Assembly (NCBI RefSeq): GCF_002286975.1
Contig: NZ_NSKB01000001.1
Span: forward strand, 498,733-562,732
DNA: 64,000 nucleotides
Origin: Halomonas salipaludis
GTDB taxonomy: Bacteria > Pseudomonadota > Gammaproteobacteria > Pseudomonadales > Halomonadaceae
Reading direction: 5' to 3'
Part shown: positions 48,767 through 57,839 of the stretch, in pieces
How the letters are laid out: the number at the start of each line of letters is the position of its first letter
How positions within the stretch are numbered: the stretch's first letter is position 1
Position numbers and translations under genes: made by a program
The notes under the pieces: generated by a model
Seen by the model: only the letters and a program-made list of their open reading frames with translations
Told to the model about the DNA's origin: nothing
The model's database searches: none

Positions 48767-51508
48767 CTACTCCATGGCACTGTCGAGGCGCAACTTCTGC
48801 CAGTCGCTGACCGGCTCGTTGAGACGCAGGCTGGCGTGCATCACCTGCTCTTCCATGTCGTAGCGCAGACGAAAGCCGAGGTGCTTCATCAGCGCACGCA
48901 TCGGATGGTTGTCGACCATCACCGTGCCGACCATCTCCAGGGTGCCCACCCCGCGGCAGTAGCGGATCATCTTGTTCATCAGCAGACTGCCAAGGCCGTG
49001 GCCGTGCATGTCGTCGCGAATGATCACCGAAAACTCGGTGCGAATGTTGTCCGGGTCGTTCCACACCCGCACCACCCCGAGCATCTCCTTGCTGCCGTCA
49101 TCGCGATGATGCTCGGCGATGAACGCCATTTGCCGGTCGTAGTTGATATGCGCCAGCATCGATAGGTCGCGCTTGGTCAGATCGGCCTTGTGATGAAAGT
49201 AGCGAAAGCGAATGCTCTCCTCGGAGAGCTGGGTATGAAAGGCGGTGATCAGCGGCGCATCCTCGGCGCGGATCGGGCGCACCTCCACCGCCATATCGTT
49301 GCCCAGCGTTACCCACTCGCGCAGCTCCTCGGGATACGGCATGATCGCGTGGCGCGCCGGGGGCCCAAGGTCCATGGCGAAGTCCACCGCCACCACGCCA
49401 TCGCGATTGAGCAGCAGCGGATTGAGCTCCAGCCCCTTGAGCGCCGGCAGGTCGGAGGCCATCTGCGAGAGCTTGACCAGCAGCTGACAGAGCCGTGCCA
49501 GGTCGCGCTGCGGGTCGCGGGAGTGCTCGCGAATCAGCTTGCTGGCGTGGGTCCGCGCGATAAGATCGTCGGCCAGTGTCATGTTGAGCGGCGGCAGCGC
49601 GACGTGGCGGTCGGCCAGCACGTTGACCTTGTAACCACCGATACCGAACACGATCACCGGGCCGAAGATCGGGTCGCGGGTAATACCGGCGCATAGCTGC
49701 ATGGAGTGCTTGCCGCGCTGCATCGGCTGCAGGCAGAACTCGCGGATGGTCACGCCGGGAAACTTCTCGACGACCTTGTCGCTGAGCTGCACCACGCCCT
49801 CGGCGACCTGCTCTGGCGTCACCAGGTCCTGCAGCATGCCGGCAGAGAGCTTGTGCGGGTGGCGGCGATAGCGATATGGCACCACGTTGTGATCGTGGAC
49901 CACCTTTAGCGCCATCGGCTCATCGAAGCTCGCCGCGGCCGCTTCGTCGGCACTATGCAAGTAGCGACTAGGGGCAGCGGGAATCCCGTAGGTCGCCAGC
50001 ACCTGGGCCGTCTCAGAGTGTGTCAGGCTCTCGCGGCCATCCTCCCGGGCGCGTTCGATCAACGCATGGCAGCGCTGGCGAATCTCTGCGGTCGTCGCGA
50101 AGGGCAGGCTCGGCGGGGTCTCCTGGAGCAACGCCTGGACGCGCTGGTAGTCGACCATGTGCATGAAGGCCTTGACCGCCTTCTCCGGCGAGATATAGGT
50201 AGGAATACCGGCCAGGTTGCACTCGTGGCGTGCCGAAAGCGCCTCCTCGAGGCCCATCCAGCTGGTCAGCAGATTACGCTTGAAGCGCTTGCGATTGGCG
50301 ACGATGGCCTCGGCGGTAAGCCTGGAGGGCGCCATGCGGGTCGGCGCATGCACCACCAGCACCGCATCGACATCGGGGTCGGCGGCGACCACCTCGAGGG
50401 CATCGACCATGCGCTCCGGCGTGGCATTGCCGCCCAGGTCCACCGGATTGCGCCCCGGCAGGCTCATGTCGAAAGCGCCGCGGGTCAGGGCATCGCGGGT
50501 GGTGTCACTGAAGCTGGCAAGCCGCCCACCGGCGCTGATCAACTTGTCGATAGCCAGCATCGCCGGCCCCAGGCCGTTGGAGACGATCGCCAGGCGATCG
50601 CCGCGCAGCGGCTTCATGCGCGATAGCGTCTCCAGCGCATCGAACAGCTCATCGGAGTCATCGACGCGCACCACCCCGGCGCGGGCCAGGGCAGCGTCGA
50701 AGATCACGTCGCGATTGGCAATCCCCGGGGTCGGTGCCAGTCCCGAGAGATCCGACTCCGGCGTTCGCCCGCTCTTGATCGCCAACACCAGGCGATTGCG
50801 CGACGCCTCGCGTAGCGCGGTCATGAAATGCTGGGCGTCGTGGATGCGCTCGAGGTGCAGCAGGATCGCCTGGGTCGGTGCGTGCTGATTGATGTAGTCG
50901 ATCAGGTCGGGCAGCATCACGTCGACACTGTCGCCCAGGGTCACCAGGTGCGAGAAGCCAATCCCGCGCCCCGCGGCCCAGTCGATCATGGCATTGCCGA
51001 GCATGCCCGACTGGCCGAGATAGGCCACCCGCCCCGACTTGACCGGCTGGCTGGCATAGGTGGCATTGAGCTTGCGCCCGGGCACGATCAACCCCAGGCA
51101 CTCCGGCCCCAGCACGCGAATCCCGCTGACCCGGGCCGCCTTGATCATGCGCTCGCGAATCGAACCACCGTCGCCACGCCGGTCGTCGAGGTAGGCACCG
51201 CCTGAGAGCACCATCACCGCCTTGACGCCGATGCGACCCAGCCGCTCGATCAGCTTGGGTACGCTGTCCACCGGCGAGCAGATCACCGCCAGGTCGGGAC
51301 AGGCCGGCAGGTCGCCGACGCGCTTGACGCAGGCCACGCCGTGCACGCTGGCGTAGCCCTTGGGATTGACCGCCCACAACTGGCCGGGAAATCCCGCTTC
51401 CAGCAGGTTGCGCACCACCAGCCCGCCCATGGAGTGGGACTTTTCCGAGGCGCCGATAATCGCCAGGCTGCGCGGCTCGAAAAAATGCCGCAGAAATCGT
51501 GTACCCAA
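48767..51508 (-). CDS. Pat/PatZ-type protein lysine acetyltransferase
   Basis: A 913-residue protein fusing an ADP-forming acyl-CoA synthetase-like module to a C-terminal GNAT domain. CoA-binding domain (about 8-135: SLAIIGASEKSHSMGGLV), ligase CoA regions (about 150-460: GRVAYLGQSGMLGNAMIDW, AIVSNGLGPAMLAID, PVDLGGNATPERM), ATP-grasp (about 485-715: GIGGYKVNVLADRHVALPPL, LKGLELNPLLLNRDGVVAVD) and GNAT (about 740-890: VEVRPIRAEDAPLI, MHGHGLGSLLMNKMIRYC). This is the architecture of Pat/YfiQ, which acetylates acetyl-CoA synthetase and other proteins. Divergent from an HDAC-family gene 113 bases away. Confidence 0.92.
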   Translation of the reverse strand: MGTRFLRHFFEPRSLAIIGASEKSHSMGGLVVRNLLEAGFPGQLWAVNPKGYASVHGVACVKRVGDLPACPDLAVICSPVDSVPKLIERLGRIGVKAVMVLSGGAYLDDRRGDGGSIRERMIKAARVSGIRVLGPECLGLIVPGRKLNATYASQPVKSGRVAYLGQSGMLGNAMIDWAAGRGIGFSHLVTLGDSVDVMLPDLIDYINQHAPTQAILLHLERIHDAQHFMTALREASRNRLVLAIKSGRTPESDLSGLAPTPGIANRDVIFDAALARAGVVRVDDSDELFDALETLSRMKPLRGDRLAIVSNGLGPAMLAIDKLISAGGRLASFSDTTRDALTRGAFDMSLPGRNPVDLGGNATPERMVDALEVVAADPDVDAVLVVHAPTRMAPSRLTAEAIVANRKRFKRNLLTSWMGLEEALSARHECNLAGIPTYISPEKAVKAFMHMVDYQRVQALLQETPPSLPFATTAEIRQRCHALIERAREDGRESLTHSETAQVLATYGIPAAPSRYLHSADEAAAASFDEPMALKVVHDHNVVPYRYRRHPHKLSAGMLQDLVTPEQVAEGVVQLSDKVVEKFPGVTIREFCLQPMQRGKHSMQLCAGITRDPIFGPVIVFGIGGYKVNVLADRHVALPPLNMTLADDLIARTHASKLIREHSRDPQRDLARLCQLLVKLSQMASDLPALKGLELNPLLLNRDGVVAVDFAMDLGPPARHAIMPYPEELREWVTLGNDMAVEVRPIRAEDAPLITAFHTQLSEESIRFRYFHHKADLTKRDLSMLAHINYDRQMAFIAEHHRDDGSKEMLGVVRVWNDPDNIRTEFSVIIRDDMHGHGLGSLLMNKMIRYCRGVGTLEMVGTVMVDNHPMRALMKHLGFRLRYDMEEQVMHASLRLNEPVSDWQKLRLDSAME

Positions 51509-51621
51509 GAACTCTCTCCTGAAGCCTTCTGCTCCCTTCCCTCCCCTGTGTACGACTTATTGACACTGTCGTGCAAGGCCCCAGGCCGATTAAGGTCGCA
51601 GCATCTCCCGTGGAGCCTGCG

Positions 51622-52560
51622 ATGATCACCGCCTACATTACTCATCCCCGCTGCATGGATCACCATATGGGGCCGCAGCATCCAGAAAGCCCGCTGCGCC
51701 TCGAGGCGATTCGCGCGCGCCTGGCCCTGGCCGGCGTACTGCAGCAGACCATGCAGTCGGAGGCCAAACCGGCCACCGACGAGCAGCTGCTGAGGGTCCA
51801 CCCGGCGCGCCACCTCCACGCCCTCGACAAGTGCGTGCCCGACGACGGCCTGGTGACCATCGACTCGGGCGACACCCTGATGAACCCGCATAGCCTCGAT
51901 GCCGCACGCGTGGCCGCCGGCGCCGTGGTGCGCGGCGTCGACCAGGTGTTTCGCCACCAGGCCGACAACGTCTTCTGCGCCGTGCGCCCGCCCGGCCACC
52001 ACGCCGAAGCAAGCGACGCCATGGGCTTCTGCTTTTATAACAACGTCGCGGTGGGCGCGGCCCATGCGCGGGAAGCCTACGGCGCCCGGCGCATCGCCAT
52101 CCTCGACTTCGACGTGCACCAGTGCAACGGCACCATCGATATCTTCAAGGACGATCCCGAGATACTGATCTGCACCAGCTTCCAGTTCCCCTTCTACCCG
52201 TGGCGCTACCTGCGCAGCGACCACCACAACGTGGTCAACACCCCCCTCGAGGCAGGCTGCGACAGCACGGCCTTCAGGAAAGCTATCGAAGACGATTGGC
52301 TGCCCGCGCTGCACGCCTTCAAACCCGACCTGGTACTGCTCTCGGCGGGCTTCGACGCCCATCGCGACGACCCCATGGCCGAGCTCAACCTCGACGAAGC
52401 CGATTATCACTGGGTGACCCGGCTGGCGCTGGAGATTGCCGCCCTGTATGCCGACAACCGCCTGGTGTCGGTGCTCGAGGGCGGCTACGACACTGACGCC
52501 CTGGGCCGCTGCGCCGAGGCCCACGTCAAGGCCCTGCTCGGCCAACCCTGGTCATCCTGA
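51622..52560 (+). CDS. Histone deacetylase-family (acetyl-lysine/acetylpolyamine) amidohydrolase
   Basis: A 312-residue zinc amidohydrolase of the arginase/HDAC superfamily. Active-site segments are RPPGHHAEASDAMGFC (His-His dyad), LDFDVHQCNGTIDIF (Zn-binding Asp/His), SAGFDAHRDDP (Zn Asp) and LEGGYD (transition-state Tyr). Bacterial members deacetylate proteins (AcuC) or polyamines. The DVHQCNG has Gln-Cys where many have His-Gly. GGAG lies 6 bases before the ATG. Its divergent neighbour is a Pat-like acetyltransferase, favouring protein deacetylation, though this is inference. Confidence 0.9.
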   Translation: MITAYITHPRCMDHHMGPQHPESPLRLEAIRARLALAGVLQQTMQSEAKPATDEQLLRVHPARHLHALDKCVPDDGLVTIDSGDTLMNPHSLDAARVAAGAVVRGVDQVFRHQADNVFCAVRPPGHHAEASDAMGFCFYNNVAVGAAHAREAYGARRIAILDFDVHQCNGTIDIFKDDPEILICTSFQFPFYPWRYLRSDHHNVVNTPLEAGCDSTAFRKAIEDDWLPALHAFKPDLVLLSAGFDAHRDDPMAELNLDEADYHWVTRLALEIAALYADNRLVSVLEGGYDTDALGRCAEAHVKALLGQPWSS

Positions 52561-52671
52561 GCGGAGATCTGACACGGCGCAATGAGGCAGGCACGCGGCG
52601 CGCCTGGCCAGCCGGTCAAGACTCGGCTGTGGTATGCTTCAGGAAATTAAATTTCCAATAGTGAACTGCCG

Positions 52672-53304
52672 ATGAGCGCCACCACCGATCAAGACGCCGC
52701 CCTGCGCATCGCCTCAGGGCGCAAGCCGTTCGTCGAGCCGCTGCGCCTGGGTGAGCGGCTCAAGGAAATTCGACTCGCCAATCACTGGACCCTGGAAGAC
52801 GTCAGCCAGCGCACCGGGCTTGCCCGTTCGACGCTGTCGAAGATCGAGAACGACCAAATCTCACCCACCTTCACTGCGGTGCAGAAGTTGATCGGTGGCC
52901 TGGGCATCGACCTGCCGCAGCTGCTCAGCCCGCCCAAGCCCCAGAGCCGCACCCTGGGGCGCCGTGACCTGACCCGGGTCGGCGAAGGTCAGCAGCATCC
53001 CACGCCGACCTACGAGCATGAGCTGCTATCGTGGCAGCTGGCCCAGAAGCGCATGATCCCGTTCAAGACCATCGTCCGCGCGCGGGGCTTCGAGGAATTC
53101 AGTGAGTGGGTCCGCCACGACGGCGAGGAGTTCCTGATCGTGCTCGACGGCGACATCCTGCTGTATACCGAGTTCTACGAGCCGCTGCGCCTGACCCGCG
53201 GCGACAGCATCTACTTCGACAGCGACATGGGCCATGCGCTGGTCTCGGTGAGCGACGAGGATGCCGTGGTGCTATCGGTGTGCACCCGCGCCGAGGGTAG
53301 CTGA
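52672..53304 (+). CDS. XRE-family regulator with C-terminal cupin domain
   Basis: A 210-residue transcription factor: a helix-turn-helix (about 25-82: LGERLKEIRLANHWTLEDVS, TGLARSTLSKIENDQISPTF), and a C-terminal cupin sensor (about 130-208: VRHDGEEFLIVLDGDILLYT, LTRGDSIYFDSDMGHALVSV). Such regulators control amino-acid, polyamine or alcohol catabolism genes; the ligand is unknown. It is flanked by the HDAC-family gene and the convergent fdhD. A -10-like AAATTTCC region precedes the ATG, and no strong Shine-Dalgarno is seen. Confidence 0.9.
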   Translation: MSATTDQDAALRIASGRKPFVEPLRLGERLKEIRLANHWTLEDVSQRTGLARSTLSKIENDQISPTFTAVQKLIGGLGIDLPQLLSPPKPQSRTLGRRDLTRVGEGQQHPTPTYEHELLSWQLAQKRMIPFKTIVRARGFEEFSEWVRHDGEEFLIVLDGDILLYTEFYEPLRLTRGDSIYFDSDMGHALVSVSDEDAVVLSVCTRAEGS

Positions 53305-53327
53305 GTCGCTCTCGTTGCTGACGCGAC

Positions 53328-54173
53328 TCAAGAGGCCTTGCGATCACCGGGACGACGCGGTGGCACATCGTCGAGCAGCAGGCGCCCCGCGGCATTGATC
53401 GCCTGAAAGTGGCGGCCCTTGGCCCGTGCCACCAGCAGCACGCCGAAACGCTCGGCCAGCTCGACGCCCTTCTGGGTCACACCGGAGCGTGACACCAGCA
53501 CGCTGATTCCCATCTGCGCCACCTTGAGCACCATCTCCGAGGTCAGGCGTCCGGTGGTGTAGAAGATATCCGCCTCGCCAGCCTGGGTATCCTCCAGCCA
53601 CTGGCGCCCCGCCAGGGTATCGACCGCGTTATGCCGCCCCACGTCCTCGACGAAATCCACCACCTGGTCCTGACGGCAAAGCGCGCAGCCGTGCACCGCG
53701 CCGGCACTCTTGTAGGTCTCGTTGTAGGCGCCCAGGTTGTGCAGCAGGCGCCCCAGGGTCGACTGCGCCAGGCAGGTATCGGGCAGTTCGGCAAGCCCGG
53801 TGACGTCCAGCAGGCGACCGAACACCGTGCCCTGACCGCAGCCGGTGGTCACCGTGCGCTGGCCGAGCCGCTCCTCGAGGTCCTCCGGCAGCCGGCGGGT
53901 AACCACCGCCGCCGCCTCGACCTCCCAGTCGACGTGCACCGCCAGCAGGTCCTGGCGCGAACTGAGCAGCCCCTGGTTGCGCAGATAGCCCACCACCAAC
54001 GCCTCGGGCTCGGCCCCCAGCGTCATCAGGGTGACGATCTCGCGCTTGTTGAGATAGACCGTCAGCGCGCGTTCGGCGGCGATCGCCTGGCGACGCGAGC
54101 TACCAAACTCGTCAATCACCTCGACCTCGAGGGTAGTTGGCAGGCGCGCCCGGCTCAGGCTGATGGCTGTCAT
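53328..54173 (-). CDS. fdhD: Formate dehydrogenase accessory sulfurtransferase FdhD
   Basis: Transfers sulfur to the molybdenum cofactor of formate dehydrogenase. The 281-residue product (E. coli 277) has LTVYLNKREIVTLMTLGAEP, TTGCGQGTVFG, the essential HGCALCRQ (CxxC), EDVGRHNAVDTLAG and TTGRLTSEMVLKVAQMGI. The start at 54173 has GGAAG upstream; an in-frame upstream ATG at about 54242 is not family-like. It is divergent from the DUF3305 gene that opens the formate dehydrogenase operon, fitting its role. Confidence 0.95.
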   Translation of the reverse strand: MTAISLSRARLPTTLEVEVIDEFGSSRRQAIAAERALTVYLNKREIVTLMTLGAEPEALVVGYLRNQGLLSSRQDLLAVHVDWEVEAAAVVTRRLPEDLEERLGQRTVTTGCGQGTVFGRLLDVTGLAELPDTCLAQSTLGRLLHNLGAYNETYKSAGAVHGCALCRQDQVVDFVEDVGRHNAVDTLAGRQWLEDTQAGEADIFYTTGRLTSEMVLKVAQMGISVLVSRSGVTQKGVELAERFGVLLVARAKGRHFQAINAAGRLLLDDVPPRRPGDRKAS

Positions 54174-54262
54174 GTCGTGAGCTTCCCCATGCGGTTCAAT
54201 GGCTTGACCATGATGGCACTCCTGTCGCTTACTGTCTGCAGTCATCCCATCGAGCAGCCAAT

Positions 54263-54691
54263 ATGTCGACACCCAGCCTACGCCAGCTGAGCCTGACACT
54301 CGCCGGCGAGAACAGGACCGTCAAGGGTTTCACTCGCATGCAGTGGCGCATCGCCGCCCTGGCGCCGGGCGACCAGGGCCCACATGTGCTCGACCTGCAG
54401 CTCTACATGACCGAGCGCGCCGCCTACCGCTTCAACCTTACCTCGCGCGAGCCGCGCCTGTTCGTGCGCTGCGGATTCTCCGGCGAACACCCCCGCCCCA
54501 CTGCCATCACCGCCAGCCAGGACGTCGCCGCCGGCTGGATGGACGGTGAGCAACAGGTGCTGGAGGCGCCGATGCCCATGGCCATCCAGGTGTGGCTGGA
54601 GGCCTACCTGGCACGCCATGGTGAAGCCCCCGCCGAGGGTCGCAAGAAGAAGCGCAAGGGTGCCGGGCGAGCGCGGGAGGACCAGGTATGA
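54263..54691 (+). CDS. DUF3305 formate dehydrogenase-associated protein
   Basis: A 142-residue small protein matching DUF3305 in size and context: MQWRIAALAPGD, LDLQLYMTERAAYRFNLTSR and RLFVRCG are the recognisable parts, with a Lys/Arg-rich tail. Function is unknown; the family occurs at the start of periplasmic formate dehydrogenase clusters before DUF3306. The end overlaps the next gene by 4 bases (ATGA), so it is translationally coupled. Confidence 0.85.
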   Translation: MSTPSLRQLSLTLAGENRTVKGFTRMQWRIAALAPGDQGPHVLDLQLYMTERAAYRFNLTSREPRLFVRCGFSGEHPRPTAITASQDVAAGWMDGEQQVLEAPMPMAIQVWLEAYLARHGEAPAEGRKKKRKGAGRAREDQV

Positions 54692-55242
54692 ATCGCTTCG
54701 CGCGCTGGTCGCAGCGCAAACGCGGCCTGGAGAGCGACCCGCCCCCTGCTGACGAAACTCGGCATAGCGCCCCGCTGGTAAACGATGCCGACTCCCCCCC
54801 AGCCGACGACGACGCGGCGCTCGACGTCTCCTCGCCAGGCGGCGGCGAGCCGCCCCCCGAGGGCAGTCTCGACCATACCCTGCCCGACCCCGACAGCCTG
54901 GGCCCGGGCAGCGATTTCAAAGCCTTCCTGGCCCCAGGGGTAAGCAGCGCGCTCAAGAACCGCGCCCTGCGTCGCCTGTGGGCCAGCGGCAACTACAATG
55001 TACGTGACGGCCTGGACGACTACGATCTCGACTATTCGCAGATGCGCAAGATGAGCGCCGCCACCAGCGAGAACGTTCGCAAATGGGGCAGGAAGGTGCT
55101 CGACGAGCTCGAAGAGCAGGACGAAGCGCCCGCAGCGGTCGATGACAGCGAGTCCGACGACGCAGCTGCTAAACTCGAATCTGAGCATGTTGCACGGCAT
55201 AGCGCAGAAAGCGTCGAACCGCCGCCAGACGACGAGCGTTGA
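54688..55242 (+). CDS. DUF3306 formate dehydrogenase-associated protein
   Basis: A 184-residue protein with the DUF3306 pattern: N-terminal FARWSQRKRG, an acidic/proline low-complexity stretch (about 20-70), then SDFKAFLAPGVSSALKNRAL, RRLWASGNYNVRDGLDDYDL, followed by acidic repeats. It is predicted to be cytoplasmic and largely disordered outside the core. Function unknown; it always accompanies DUF3305 and a TorD-like chaperone, so a role in enzyme maturation is likely. Confidence 0.85.
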   Translation: MNRFARWSQRKRGLESDPPPADETRHSAPLVNDADSPPADDDAALDVSSPGGGEPPPEGSLDHTLPDPDSLGPGSDFKAFLAPGVSSALKNRALRRLWASGNYNVRDGLDDYDLDYSQMRKMSAATSENVRKWGRKVLDELEEQDEAPAAVDDSESDDAAAKLESEHVARHSAESVEPPPDDER

Positions 55243-55275
55243 ACGCGCTCGGCCATGGTCAACTGCGCATAGGAC

Positions 55276-55359
55276 TAATGAGGCATTGGCGACGCTGCAC
55301 ACAGGCGTCGACACTAGTTGCATTATATCGGCCCGCCATCATAATGAGCGCGCTAATGA
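55276..55359 (+). promoter_or_regulatory. Candidate promoter and TAATGA repeats upstream of the fdh ferredoxin gene
   Basis: In the 195-base gap, TTGCAT (55318-55323) and CATAAT (55340-55345) are 16 bases apart. Three TAATGA direct repeats occur at 55276, 55342 and 55354; the last two are 12 bases apart. They may bind a regulator of formate metabolism. The sequence is AT-richer than its surroundings. Confidence 0.45.
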
Positions 55360-55437
55360 TAAGGCCAAGCTTTATAAGCAATGCCACGAAAGCGGTGCCA
55401 TGACGCCGCTTCACGCCTGACCCGATGATGAGAGACC

Positions 55438-57141
55438 ATGATGCAACGCATCGCGCTGACCCAGCTCGACGCGCAACACAACCGGCAGGCGAAGTCCGCC
55501 GCGTTGACGCGCGTATCCTGGCCAACCAACCTGACGCCGGCAAGCGTCAGTTATCAGAGTCACGGGCACGTGCTGATCATTGGCGAGGCCGCCAGTTGTC
55601 GTGCCGCCTGTGACGCCCTCGCCCCCCACCTCGGTGCGGAGGCACTGAGCAGCATTACCCTGATGGTCGACGCTGCCGGCAGCGCCGCGGCGACACTCGA
55701 CGAGCTGCCCCCGAACGTGATCTGCCAGCGTGCCGACTTCACCCGCCAGACGCTGTCGATCAGCGGCTACCTGGGTAATTTCAGCGTACTCCTAGAAGGT
55801 GCCGGCGAGTCCATTGACCTGGCCAAGGCCAGCCTCACGCGGCCGCACTTCGATCTGGTTCTCGACTTAGGCGCCACACCCTGCCTGACGCTAGAACTAC
55901 CGCCACCCGGCTATCATGCCGTGACGCCGGGCAGTGACGCTTATCACGACACTCTGGCGTCCCTGCCGGAGATGATTGGCGAGTTCGACAAGCCCAAGTA
56001 CTTCCAGATCGATCACGACCTGTGCGCTCATGCCGGACGTGGCCAGCAGGGCTGCACGCGCTGTCTCGAGGTCTGCCCGGCCGATGCCATCGCCAGCCAG
56101 CAGAAGCGTATCGAGGCGTGGATCGAGATCGACCCGTTCCGCTGCCACGGCGCCGGCAGCTGTACAGCTGCCTGCCCCACCGGGGCCATTCAGTATCGGC
56201 TGCCCAAGCCCGAGGCGTTGCAGGACTACATTGCCCGGCTGCTGGCCGCCTACCATGAGGCCGACGGCCAGGCAGCGGTGATCCGTTTTGCCGACCATGC
56301 AAGTCTCGCCGCCGAAACATCCGAGCCCGCAGGGCATATCCTCGACGTGCCCCTGGAGGAGCTCGGTGCGGCAGGCCTCGACGACTGGCTCCTGGCCCTG
56401 ACCCAGGGCGCCAGCGAGGTACGCATACAGCGCCCCGTTGAGCTACCGCCACGCATGGCGGCCCAGGTCGAGACGCAGCTTGCCGAAGCCCACGCCCTCC
56501 TCGAGGCGCTGGGCCATGACCGGCGCCGCCTGGTGCTGCTCGAGGCTGGCAGTGATGGCGCACAGCGCGATGCGCTGCCGACCCTGCAGGCGCTGCCGGT
56601 TGGCCCCTTGGCTACCGGCACCAAGCGCCACCGCCTGAATGCCAGCCTCGACTGGCTGGGCCAGCATGGCAGCCCCTCCGGCGAGCGTCATGACCTGCCT
56701 CAGGGCGCGCCCTTTGGTGGCCTGGCGATCGACAGCGACGCCTGCACGCTGTGCATGAGCTGTGTCGCGGTGTGCCCCACCCCGGCCCTCAAGGGCGGCG
56801 AGGCGAGTCCGCAGCTGAGCCTGCGCGAGGCCGACTGCATCCAGTGCGGCCTGTGCGATAGCGCCTGCCCCGAGAACGCCATCAGCCTGGTACCCGGTTT
56901 CCTGGCAAGCGACGCGCGTAGCGAACGGCAGATCGCCAAGCAGGAGCCTGCCTTCGAGTGCATCAGCTGCGGCAAGCCGTTCGCGACGGTCAGCACCATT
57001 GCCAGCATCAAGGCCAAGCTCGCCGACCACCCCTACTTCGCCGGCGATGCCATGGCGCGCCTTGAGATGTGCGAGGACTGCCGCGTCAAGGACGTATGGC
57101 ATGAACTGGCCCGCAACCCCCATGCTCAGCTGAAGGTGTGA
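55438..57141 (+). CDS. Multi-[4Fe-4S] protein of the formate dehydrogenase cluster
   Basis: A 567-residue iron-sulfur protein. After a roughly 180-residue N-terminal domain without cofactor motifs, four ferredoxin-type cysteine clusters are visible: GCTRCLEVCPADAI, CHGAGSCTAACPTGAI, CTLCMSCVAVCPTPAL and CIQCGLCDSACPENAI. A last pair of CxxC motifs (ECISCGKPF and MCEDCRV) could be a rubredoxin-like zinc site. No signal peptide, so cytoplasmic. Similar proteins accompany Tat formate dehydrogenases and DUF3305/3306; exact role (electron transfer or cofactor insertion) unknown. ATG at 55438 or 55441. Confidence 0.85.
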   Translation: MMQRIALTQLDAQHNRQAKSAALTRVSWPTNLTPASVSYQSHGHVLIIGEAASCRAACDALAPHLGAEALSSITLMVDAAGSAAATLDELPPNVICQRADFTRQTLSISGYLGNFSVLLEGAGESIDLAKASLTRPHFDLVLDLGATPCLTLELPPPGYHAVTPGSDAYHDTLASLPEMIGEFDKPKYFQIDHDLCAHAGRGQQGCTRCLEVCPADAIASQQKRIEAWIEIDPFRCHGAGSCTAACPTGAIQYRLPKPEALQDYIARLLAAYHEADGQAAVIRFADHASLAAETSEPAGHILDVPLEELGAAGLDDWLLALTQGASEVRIQRPVELPPRMAAQVETQLAEAHALLEALGHDRRRLVLLEAGSDGAQRDALPTLQALPVGPLATGTKRHRLNASLDWLGQHGSPSGERHDLPQGAPFGGLAIDSDACTLCMSCVAVCPTPALKGGEASPQLSLREADCIQCGLCDSACPENAISLVPGFLASDARSERQIAKQEPAFECISCGKPFATVSTIASIKAKLADHPYFAGDAMARLEMCEDCRVKDVWHELARNPHAQLKV

Positions 57142-57145
57142 CGCC

Positions 57146-57772
57146 ATGAACCATGCCACCGACACGCCCAGCGCAATCGACGACAGTGACGCCCTGCGTG
57201 CCGATGTCTACCGCCTGCTGAGTCGACTGCTCAGCGCGCCACCGGATGCTGCGCTGCTGACCTTTGTCGCCGAGCTGGAAGCCGAAGGCGACGAGACCGC
57301 GCTCAGCCAGGCTTGGCAGGCCCTCGCCCAGGCCGCCGGTACAGCCGATAGCGAGGCCCTGCCACGTGCCCACTTCCGCCACCTGATCGGCGTAATTCAG
57401 GGCGAGGTCGTGCCCTACGCCTCCTGGTATCTACACGGCACCCTGATGGACGAACCAGTGGTCGCAGTTCGCCGTGACCTGCGCCGTCTGGGACTCGAGC
57501 GCGACCCGGCGGTCAAGGAACCCGAGGATCACCTGGCGGCGCTGTGTGATGCCATGGCCTGGCTGATCGAGCAGGCGCCGGCCGAGCAGGCGAGCTTTTT
57601 CAATCACCACCTGGCGAGTTGGGGCGAGCGCTGCATGCGCGACCTGGCCGCCGTGGACACCCCGTTTTATGCCAGTGTCGGTCGGCTCGGTCAGGCCTAC
57701 CTGGCGATGGAAGCAGAGCGTCATGACGCCGCTCTCAGTGCGGTGCGGATCGTTGATCCAGCGCCCAACTGA
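57146..57772 (+). CDS. TorD/DmsD-type chaperone for formate dehydrogenase
   Basis: A 208-residue protein of the TorD family of redox-enzyme maturation chaperones, which bind Tat leaders of molybdoenzymes until cofactor insertion. It has an N-terminal helix LRADVYRLLSRLLSAPPD and the core HFRHLIGVIQGEVVPYASWYL (as HFRHLIGVIQ and GEVVPYASWYL), the typical Y-x-S-WY motif. It starts 4 bases after the ferredoxin gene. A client is the Tat-exported FdhA encoded downstream. Confidence 0.9.
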   Translation: MNHATDTPSAIDDSDALRADVYRLLSRLLSAPPDAALLTFVAELEAEGDETALSQAWQALAQAAGTADSEALPRAHFRHLIGVIQGEVVPYASWYLHGTLMDEPVVAVRRDLRRLGLERDPAVKEPEDHLAALCDAMAWLIEQAPAEQASFFNHHLASWGERCMRDLAAVDTPFYASVGRLGQAYLAMEAERHDAALSAVRIVDPAPN

Positions 57773-57839
57773 GGCATGGAGGCAAGCGCTACAACCGCTA
57801 CGCTGTTAACAGACAAGAAGCAACGAGGAGAAACACAGC

